Shown piece by piece: positions 1 through 9,332 of a stretch of 64,000 nucleotides of DNA (its first letter is position 1; every line of letters starts with the position of its first letter). Below the pieces are notes generated by a model. The model had not been told where the DNA came from. It was given only the letters and a program-made list of their open reading frames with translations, and searched no databases. A program made the translations under genes and the position numbers. Origin of the DNA: Alteraurantiacibacter buctensis (GTDB lineage: Bacteria; Pseudomonadota; Alphaproteobacteria; Sphingomonadales; Sphingomonadaceae); NCBI RefSeq assembly GCF_009827655.1, contig NZ_WTYV01000002.1, forward strand, positions 558,657 to 622,656. Direction: 5' to 3'.

Positions 1-79
1 GGCGGGCCAGCGCGCGCACCTGCAGCGGGCGCATGCGCGGGCCGGGGGTGCGGGTGGCAGCGGCAAAGCGGATCGACAT
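1..79 (-). CDS. 5' end of an unidentified protein, cut by the window edge
   Basis: An open frame reads leftward off the window from an ATG at 77-79. It gives 26 codons beginning MSIRFAAATRTPG. An AGGAG-like ribosome site lies about 11 bases before the ATG, which supports this start. The fragment is Arg/Ala rich and matches no family I recognise. It is the same strand as the cell-wall hydrolase gene that begins upstream of it. Too little is visible to assign a role. Confidence 0.4.
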   Translation of the reverse strand, partial: MSIRFAAATRTPGPRMRPLQVRALAR

Positions 80-209
80 GGGGGTAAAGGCTCCTGCGGC
101 TGCCGGGGCGATGCCACCACGGCACCGCTGGGCCGTGCTCTAGCTGGCCCACGCTAAGCAGGAGTTTGGCAAAATGGTTTCCAGAACCTTTGCTGCCGCT
201 TGGCGCAGG

Positions 210-1334
210 CTAGGGCTGCGCCAGCCAGGTTCCGCTGCTCTCGTATTCCTTGCGCACCTGGCCCGATTGCGGGAACAGCTGGGTCTGCGGTGCCGCGCTG
301 GTGGCGGGAACCGGAGCGGGGGGCGTAAGGGCCGCACCGTCGCCGCTTCCGCCCGCAGTGCCGGCCACGATCACCGGCAGTGGCACGGCGGGCACGCCCA
401 GTTCGCCCGCCAGCGGCATGACCGCGCCCGAGGTGCTCCGCACCGGCAGCGGCTCCACCCCGGCATAGGCGGCGGTGAAGGCGCTGGCCCGTCCCGCCAT
501 GCCGCCGAAGCGGTAGAAGCGGTGCGCGCCGATGGTGCCCACCGGAGTCAGGCTGGGGGCCCAGTAGGGATAGATCGCGGTGGTGTGATAGTGCGTGGCC
601 AGTCCCACTGGCGCGAACACGAAGCCGCCCAGCGCGGCGCTGGCCACGCGGCGCGCCTTGTTCCACGCCGCCACGGACGGGCGGCGGGCCAGCGACCCAT
701 CGCAAGTGAAGCTGAACTGGCAGCCGGTGCTGCGCTGCGATCCCTGGAAGACCACGCCGCACACCGTGTTGGGATAGCTGGGGTGGCGCACGCGGTTCAT
801 CACCACCTGGGCCACGGCCTGCTGGCCTTCCAGGCTTTCGCTGGCGGCCTCGTAATAGATGGCCATGGTCAGGCATTCCTCGGCCCGCAGCTTGTCGGTG
901 AAGCTGCCGCCCATGGAGAAGGCGCGGGCAGCGGGGCCGCGTTGCGGCAGGGCGGGGGTGGTCAGCGAAGCCTCGTCCACCGCAGGGGTAAGGGCAGCGG
1001 CTTCCTCGCCGCTGGCCAGGGCCACGGCCGGCGCACCATCGGCGGGGCGCCAGGCGGCGAACTCGGGATCGAGCGGCTGGATCGCGGGTGCGGCGGTTGC
1101 AATGGTGGCGGGCTTTTCCGCAACATCGCCCACGCCGGGGGCGGCCATGGCGGGCACGGCCACGGCCAGCGCCAGCACGCCGATCCGGCGGCGCAGCAGG
1201 CGGCGGCTGGCCGGCCGGGTCAGGCCGTGGCTGCGGGCGCGCCGCGTCACCCGGGCGGAAAAGTCCCCCGGTTGCAGCTCGTCCATGTCATGCCAGTAGG
1301 CCAGCGTTCGATTCCCGCGTGCGACACCGGGCAA
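210..1334 (-). CDS. Cell wall hydrolase, SleB-like (Hydrolase_2 family)
   Basis: A 374-residue protein with one N-terminal hydrophobic segment (about residues 51-66, IGVLALAVAVPAMAAP) preceded by a cluster of arginines, so it is probably anchored in or exported across the inner membrane. The catalytic part (about 145-290) carries the family hallmark AIYYEAASESLEGQQAVAQV followed by VMNRVRHPSYP and HYHTTAIYP. Members related to spore-cortex enzyme SleB cleave peptidoglycan glycan strands; in alphaproteobacteria they are general cell-wall remodelling enzymes. The C-terminal 80 residues are low-complexity Pro/Ala/Gly. A second in-frame ATG (M17, 1286) is an equally possible start and would lose no domain. 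Function as a wall hydrolase is from the family; the substrate bond is inference. Confidence 0.85.
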   Translation of the reverse strand: MPGVARGNRTLAYWHDMDELQPGDFSARVTRRARSHGLTRPASRRLLRRRIGVLALAVAVPAMAAPGVGDVAEKPATIATAAPAIQPLDPEFAAWRPADGAPAVALASGEEAAALTPAVDEASLTTPALPQRGPAARAFSMGGSFTDKLRAEECLTMAIYYEAASESLEGQQAVAQVVMNRVRHPSYPNTVCGVVFQGSQRSTGCQFSFTCDGSLARRPSVAAWNKARRVASAALGGFVFAPVGLATHYHTTAIYPYWAPSLTPVGTIGAHRFYRFGGMAGRASAFTAAYAGVEPLPVRSTSGAVMPLAGELGVPAVPLPVIVAGTAGGSGDGAALTPPAPVPATSAAPQTQLFPQSGQVRKEYESSGTWLAQP

Positions 1335-1395
1335 TTCCGATGCGCCACAGGCGCCTAGCGCGAATTCCTTACCGATTCCGCACCAGCTAACGCCA

Positions 1396-1443
1396 CGTCC
1401 CGTAACGGGACGGTGCGGGCCGGGGGGTTAACGCCCCGGCCCG
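1396..1443 (-). terminator. Double hairpin between M3 peptidase and cell-wall hydrolase genes
   Basis: Two perfect hairpins lie just after the M3 peptidase stop codon: a 10-bp stem at 1416-1443 (CGGGCCGGGG with its complement, 8-base loop) and a 7-bp stem at 1396-1412 (CGTCCCG, loop TAA). No T-run follows on the minus strand, so it is not a classical intrinsic terminator. It may instead stabilise the 3' end or aid termination. Confidence 0.45.
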
Positions 1444-1450
1444 TCCGCAA

Positions 1451-3607
1451 TCAGTCCATCAGGCCGCGCGCGCGCAGCATCGGCTCCGCCCGCGGATCGT
1501 GGCCGGTGAAGTCACGATACATCTGCTCGTAGCTCTTCGAATGGCCCTGGCCCAGGAAGGTGGCGCGGATCCGGTCACCCATGGCCCGCGTCATGCCGCC
1601 GTTTGCCTCCACATAGGTGTAGGCATCGTGGTGAAGCATCTCGGTCCACTGGTAGGCATGGTAGCCCGACGAATAGCCGTTGGAGACGATGTGCCGGAAG
1701 TAGGGCGTACGATAGCGCGGCGGCACCAGCGCGGTGTTGAGGCCGGTGCGCGCCAGCGAGGCGTTCTCGAAAGCCACCACGTCAGCGGGGATCTGGCCCG
1801 GTTGCAGGCGGTGCCAGTCAAGGTCCACCAGCGAGGCCGAGATCAGCTCGCCAAAGGCATAGCCCTGATCGAACTTGCTGGCGCGCTCGATCGCCTCGAT
1901 CAGCTCGGCGGGGATCGTCTCGCCGGTCTGGTAGTGCTTGGCATAGTTGTTCAGCACGGCCGGGATGGTGGCGAAGTTCTCGTGAAACTGGCTGGGGAAT
2001 TCCACCCAGTCGCGCGCGGTGTTGGTGCCGCTGATGCTGGGATACTGCTGGCTGGCGAATAGGCCGTGCAGGGCATGGCCGAATTCGTGGAACATCGTGG
2101 TCACGTCGTCGAAGCTGGCCAGCGCCGGCTCGCCCGGGGCGGGCGGGGCGATGTTGAGCGTGTTCGACACCACCGGCTTGTTGCCCAGCAGGTAGCTCTG
2201 CTCCACGAAGTTGTTCATCCACGCGCCGCCGTTCTTGTTGCCGCGGGCGAAGGGATCGAAATAGAACAGGCCCATCTCGGTCCCGTCCTTGTCGATCACG
2301 GTATAGACGGTCATGTCCGGGTGATAGACGGGGATGTCGGTCCGCTTGCGGAAGGTCATCCCGTAAAGCTGCTCGGCCATGTAGAACACGCCGTTTTCAA
2401 GCACGTTGGTCACCTCGAAATACTGCCGGATGCGGCTTTCATCAAGGTTGTAGCGTTCGGCCCGCACCTTCTCGGCATAGAAGGCCCAGTCCCACGGCTG
2501 CACGGTGAAGTTGTGGCCGTCTGCCCGGATGCGCTCGTTCAGCACCTCGGCCTCGCGTGCCTGGGTGGCGGCGATGGCGGGCACCATGTCGCGCAGGAAC
2601 TGCTCGGCGCGGGCCGGGGTGGCGGCCATGCGGTCGTACATCTGCCAGGTGGCATAGTCCGGCGCGCCCATCAGTTGCGCCTTGCGGGCGCGCAGTTCCA
2701 TCACCTCGCGCACGATGCCGGTGGTGTCATACTCGCCGCCCGACGAGGTGCGGTTGATGCTGGCTTCGTAGAGGCGGCGGCGCGTCTCGCGGTTTTCCAG
2801 CGCGGCCAGCAGCGGCTGCTGGGTGGTGTTGATAAGCGCGAGCATGAACTTGCCGGGATGGCCGCGTTCGGTGGCAAGGCGGGCGGCGGCCTCGATCTGG
2901 CCTTCGGTAAGGCCCGCCAGTTCGGCGCGGGTCTCGACCAGCACGGCGGCGGCGGCGGTGCCCTGGGTCAGCTTCTGGCCGAACTCGCTCTCCAGGCTGG
3001 AGAGGCGGGTGTTGATCTGGCGCAGATCCGCCTTGGCATCGGCATCCAGCAGCGCGCCGCGATGGACGAACTCCTGATAATAGATGTCCAGCAGCATCGC
3101 GTCCTCGGCGGTCATGCTCATGGCGGCGCGGTTGTCGTACACCGCCTTCACCCGGGCGAAGAGCGCATCGTTGAGGTAGATCGCATCGTTCATGGCCGCC
3201 AGTTGCGGGGCCACGGCGCTGTCGATCGCGTCCAGCGTGTCGTTGGTGTTGGCGCCCTGCACCTGGTAGAAGGCGGCGGCGGCGCGGTTCAGCATCTGGC
3301 CGGTGCGCTCCATCGCCACGATGGTGTTCTGGAACGTGGGCGCTTCCGGATTGCGGGCGATGTGCTCGATCTCGGCCAGCTTGATGGCGATGCCCTGCTC
3401 GATCGCCGGCTGGTAGTCGCTGTCCTGGATGCGGCTGAAATCGGGCGCGCCGAAGGGCAGGGTGCTGGGAGCTGCGAAAATGCCGGTGCCCACGGGGATC
3501 GGGGGCAGGGCCTGCGCGGTGGCGGGAGCGGCGGCGCTGTCAGACATGGTGGTGCAGGCGCTGAGCAGGGCGGCGGCGGCAACCCCGGCGAGAAGGCGAA
3601 CGGACAT
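1451..3607 (-). CDS. M3 family zinc metallopeptidase (peptidyl-dipeptidase Dcp-like), lipoprotein
   Basis: A protein of 718 residues from the ATG at 3607, chosen because AGGAG lies five bases upstream and it opens with a lipoprotein signal (MSVRLLAGVAAAALLSAC, lipobox LSAC). The longer in-frame ATG at 3631 would bury this signal. The M3 active site FHEFGHALHGLF is present about two thirds along (HEXXH zinc ligands plus catalytic Glu), in a protein otherwise alpha-helical, as in thimet/Dcp peptidases. Such enzymes trim short peptides and, when lipid-anchored and exported, act in the periplasm. The length fits Dcp (about 680 residues plus signal). The exact cleavage preference (dipeptidyl carboxypeptidase or oligopeptidase) cannot be told from sequence alone. 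Confidence 0.93.
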   Translation of the reverse strand: MSVRLLAGVAAAALLSACTTMSDSAAAPATAQALPPIPVGTGIFAAPSTLPFGAPDFSRIQDSDYQPAIEQGIAIKLAEIEHIARNPEAPTFQNTIVAMERTGQMLNRAAAAFYQVQGANTNDTLDAIDSAVAPQLAAMNDAIYLNDALFARVKAVYDNRAAMSMTAEDAMLLDIYYQEFVHRGALLDADAKADLRQINTRLSSLESEFGQKLTQGTAAAAVLVETRAELAGLTEGQIEAAARLATERGHPGKFMLALINTTQQPLLAALENRETRRRLYEASINRTSSGGEYDTTGIVREVMELRARKAQLMGAPDYATWQMYDRMAATPARAEQFLRDMVPAIAATQAREAEVLNERIRADGHNFTVQPWDWAFYAEKVRAERYNLDESRIRQYFEVTNVLENGVFYMAEQLYGMTFRKRTDIPVYHPDMTVYTVIDKDGTEMGLFYFDPFARGNKNGGAWMNNFVEQSYLLGNKPVVSNTLNIAPPAPGEPALASFDDVTTMFHEFGHALHGLFASQQYPSISGTNTARDWVEFPSQFHENFATIPAVLNNYAKHYQTGETIPAELIEAIERASKFDQGYAFGELISASLVDLDWHRLQPGQIPADVVAFENASLARTGLNTALVPPRYRTPYFRHIVSNGYSSGYHAYQWTEMLHHDAYTYVEANGGMTRAMGDRIRATFLGQGHSKSYEQMYRDFTGHDPRAEPMLRARGLMD

Positions 3608-3723
3608 GGATTCTCCTGACAAGGCAGGCAAGCAGGCGCGACCCCGCGCGCCCGGTTACCATTGAAACGGAACTGCTCTCTAGTGAAACCATCATGGCAG
3701 GGCAATGAACAAAGCGGACGACC

Positions 3724-4257
3724 TCAGCCCACGGGAAATTGTTCGACCGGCGTATAATGCGATCCGACCGGCGACAAGGTGCTGGCGAACAGCGTGAAGC
3801 TGTCCACCGTGCAGGGCGGGGCGGCCAGAAGGGCATGGGCCGCCAGCCATTGGGGCACGCCGGGCACCTGGCCGCCGAGGCGGGCGAGGGTGACGTGCGG
3901 CAGGAAGCGCCGCGCTTCGGGCGGGAAGCCGGCCATGGCGCAGGCCTGGGCCACGCGCGCCTGCAGCGCATGCAACGGCTCGCTGGGGGCGACACCGGCC
4001 CACAGCGCCTTGGCGCGGCCCTTGTGTTCGAAGTGGCCCACGCCGGACAGGGTCAGGGTGAATGGCGTAACCGGCACACGGGACAGGGCCAGCACCAGAT
4101 CGTCCACCGCAGGCTGCGGCACGTCGCCCAGGAAGGTCAGCGTCAGGTGCAATTGTTCGGCATCCTGCCAGCGGGCATCGGCCAGGCCCTCCATCGTATC
4201 GAGCAGCAGGTCGCTGACCGGTTCCGGCAGGGTCAGGGCGGTGAACAGGCGGGGCAT
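3724..4257 (-). CDS. thpR: RNA 2',3'-cyclic phosphodiesterase (2H superfamily)
   Basis: A 177-residue 2H phosphoesterase. The two signature motifs are visible: HLTLTFLG (about residues 37-44) and HVTLARLG (about 121-128), the paired HxTx catalytic histidines. Length and motif spacing match ThpR/LigT. The family opens RNA 2',3'-cyclic phosphates to 2'-phosphates, and some members ligate tRNA halves in vitro. A GTG immediately precedes the ATG at 4257; either could serve as start. The gene follows the acyltransferase gene on the same strand after about 50 bases, so the two may be co-transcribed, though no functional link is evident. Confidence 0.92.
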   Translation of the reverse strand: MPRLFTALTLPEPVSDLLLDTMEGLADARWQDAEQLHLTLTFLGDVPQPAVDDLVLALSRVPVTPFTLTLSGVGHFEHKGRAKALWAGVAPSEPLHALQARVAQACAMAGFPPEARRFLPHVTLARLGGQVPGVPQWLAAHALLAAPPCTVDSFTLFASTLSPVGSHYTPVEQFPVG

Positions 4258-4311
4258 CACAAAACCTGTGCCACGTTTGCCGCCCCGTTGCGATGGCCTT
4301 GCGAACGCCCG

Positions 4312-6045
4312 TCAGGTGGCCCCGTAGGTTCGCAGGATCCGGCCATAGCGCAGCGCGGTCGCCTCGTTGAAGTGGACCCCGTCCGATGTATGGTCGGCCA
4401 GCACCGGTTGCGGGATCAGGCGACCCACGCCGTGGGCGGTAAGCTGGCGGATGCCCCGGTTGAGCGCGGCGATGGTGGCGGCATCGAAATCCGGCCCGGT
4501 GGGCATCTTTGCCTGCTCGGCGGGCCACACTTCGGACACCCATACCCGCTCCGGTCCGCAAGCGGCCACCATCCGGCGCAGGTTGGCCAGCGAGGCCGCG
4601 GGGCGGCGCATGTCCGGCTTGGCATCGTTGGTGCCCAGCGCAATCACGATCTCGGCATCGGACAGCAGGCACAGCGTGCGCGCCATGCGCGTCATGTCGC
4701 CGATGGTGGCGCCGGGATAGCCGGCAAACAGCACCCCCTGGCCCGATGGAATGCCGGTCAGCCGGCTGTCACCGATCACGATGCGGCTGGCCAGCGGGGC
4801 CTGCGCCAGGGTGCCCACGGTGCGTGGTGATACGGTCGGCTCCAAGGGGGTGGGGGCCACCAGCCAGCCGGCAAAGACATAGACCCCCAGCACGCCGATG
4901 CCGCCCCAGCGCAAGAGCCGGCGCAGCGGGCTTGCGACAGGTTGCGGCTGGCGGGAGGCGGAACGGGCGGCCCAGCGGTCCGCCAGCCAGCGGCGCACCT
5001 GCGGCCGGCGATGCTCGGTCAGCTTCGCCACCTGCCCCGCCAGCGCCACGATCAGTGCCAGCCCGGCGGCAAACAGCAGCAGGTTGTCGCCCGCGCTTAG
5101 GCCATAGCCGCGAGCTAAGGTCAGCAGGGGCCAATGAATCAGATAGAGCGTAAATGAACATTCCGCGAGCCACGAAATCTGCGGGTGAAATCTCTCCAGC
5201 AAGGCTGCGCGGGACTGTACCAGCGGCTTCATGCCCAGGAAGCACAGTGCTACACCCAGCCCGAACACGAAATCCGAAGCAGCAAGCTGGGCGAAGCCCA
5301 ATTCTGCAGGAGTCGTGTTCAGAGCACTGAACATCAACATGTTCAGCGTCGTTTCGAACTTCACGGACAGCAGGATTGTTGCCAGGCCAGACAAGATCGC
5401 AATAAAGCCTGTATCGGCCGGAAGGGTCTTCCCGGGGCCGAAGCGGGCCAGCGCTACACCCAGCAGCCAGATGGGGAGCAGCAACAGCACTGTGATGCCG
5501 GCGACCGCTGCGGCAAAAGCCAGCACTGCCATTCGTCGCCACCCCCGCAGGTAGAAGGCCGCGCCAAACAGGACATAGAACCAGACTTCCACGGCCAGAG
5601 ACCAGTAGGGGGGGTTCCATAGCGGACCCACCCCAAAGGACGTTTCGCTCAGGAAAAATGCCGGAAGCACCACTGCTGCCACGCTGGGTGTCGTGTAGGC
5701 ACGGCTCTGCTCGATAACGTCGATCTGGCCAATCTGCCCGATCGCCCAAGCCACCAGGCCAAGGCCGATCGCTACCGGAACCAGGGGGGCCACGCGGGCG
5801 AAGCGCGCAATCGCATAATGTGGCAGGCTGGACGGGCGGCACCAGGCAGAATTCGCAATGACCAGGCCAGAAAGGACGAAGAATACGATTACCGCATTGT
5901 GCTGAAGACTTGTGTCGAACCCGAAGGGTCCAGTGTAAAGTTCCTGCTGCACGGCATGGCCGACGAGCACCACCAGTGCTGCTCCGCCCCGGATTCCATC
6001 TAGCGCGATGGACATGGGGCGATCTAGGAATCTTTCGCGGACCAT
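4312..6045 (-). CDS. Acyltransferase 3 membrane protein with C-terminal SGNH hydrolase-like domain (OafA/OafB type)
   Basis: About 577 residues from the ATG at 6045 (a TTG six codons upstream is possible). The N-terminal ~350 residues form an acyltransferase-3 module: LDGIRGGAALVVLVGHA at the start (RG..A..V..GH), about ten membrane segments, and WSLAVEVWFY. After a cytoplasmic, Arg-rich stretch (RRPQVRRWLADRW) and one more membrane helix comes an exported SGNH/GDSL-like domain with block I VIGDSRLT, GTNDA, and a C-terminal SDGVHFN that supplies the Asp/His pair. Two-domain enzymes of this layout O-acetylate surface polysaccharides or lipopolysaccharide. No glycan-biosynthesis genes lie nearby, so the acceptor is unknown. 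Confidence 0.87.
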   Translation of the reverse strand: MVRERFLDRPMSIALDGIRGGAALVVLVGHAVQQELYTGPFGFDTSLQHNAVIVFFVLSGLVIANSAWCRPSSLPHYAIARFARVAPLVPVAIGLGLVAWAIGQIGQIDVIEQSRAYTTPSVAAVVLPAFFLSETSFGVGPLWNPPYWSLAVEVWFYVLFGAAFYLRGWRRMAVLAFAAAVAGITVLLLLPIWLLGVALARFGPGKTLPADTGFIAILSGLATILLSVKFETTLNMLMFSALNTTPAELGFAQLAASDFVFGLGVALCFLGMKPLVQSRAALLERFHPQISWLAECSFTLYLIHWPLLTLARGYGLSAGDNLLLFAAGLALIVALAGQVAKLTEHRRPQVRRWLADRWAARSASRQPQPVASPLRRLLRWGGIGVLGVYVFAGWLVAPTPLEPTVSPRTVGTLAQAPLASRIVIGDSRLTGIPSGQGVLFAGYPGATIGDMTRMARTLCLLSDAEIVIALGTNDAKPDMRRPAASLANLRRMVAACGPERVWVSEVWPAEQAKMPTGPDFDAATIAALNRGIRQLTAHGVGRLIPQPVLADHTSDGVHFNEATALRYGRILRTYGAT

Positions 6046-6167
6046 TTGAGCACCGTTAGGCAATCATCGCTAAACTCGGGTTAACGGCGTGCCCCCAGCT
6101 CGGCGGTCCCGTTCCTGAGGGGCTGGTTTAATCGCGGGACTCTGCTTGCCCGCCCCTTGACCCACGG

Positions 6168-6182
6168 GAACATTTGCGGAAC
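6168..6182 (+). promoter_or_regulatory. LexA (SOS) box upstream of uvrA
   Basis: The sequence GAAC-ATTTGCG-GAAC is an exact match, read on the other strand, to the alphaproteobacterial LexA site GTTC-N7-GTTC. It lies 68 bases before the uvrA start, in the divergent 200-base gap between the acyltransferase gene and uvrA. uvrA is a standard SOS gene, so LexA repression is the natural reading. An equivalent box precedes recA in this window. Confidence 0.85.
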
Positions 6183-6250
6183 ACAGGTTTCCGACGGGCT
6201 GGACCTTCGGCCCACTGGACTCTTATCCGCAAAGGCCCATATCGCCCGCC

Positions 6251-9155
<2,905 letters not shown>

Positions 9156-9157
<2 letters not shown>

Positions 9158-9302
9158 TCTGGGGCCGGGAGTCGAAGACGTGGCGCAGCCACAACGCGGC
9201 GTGCGGGGCGGGGAGATCATTGCTTCGGGTACCCCTGAGCAGGTGGTGAAGGAGGAGCGGTCTTATACGGGGCGGTATCTGGGGCCGTTGTTGGGGCGTT
9301 GA
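9156..9302 (+). pseudogene. Second, detached copy of the uvrA 3' end
   Basis: Reading from 9156, one base inside the uvrA stop codon and in the +1 frame, gives DLGP, a 9-residue unrelated stretch (VEDVAQPQR), then [31 protein letters not shown] and a stop at 9300-9302. The true uvrA end (residues 926-964) reads DLGP...[13 protein letters not shown]...ERSYTG...LAPLL. From the shared VRGG onward 27 of 33 residues agree although many codons differ. Removing 9026-9155 (130 bases) would join codon 925 to this copy in frame, giving an intact 973-residue UvrA. It therefore looks like the displaced original end, or a partial duplication. It has no start of its own. Confidence 0.8.
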
Positions 9303-9332
9303 CGGAGAAAGATGACCGGTTGCTGCGCCACG

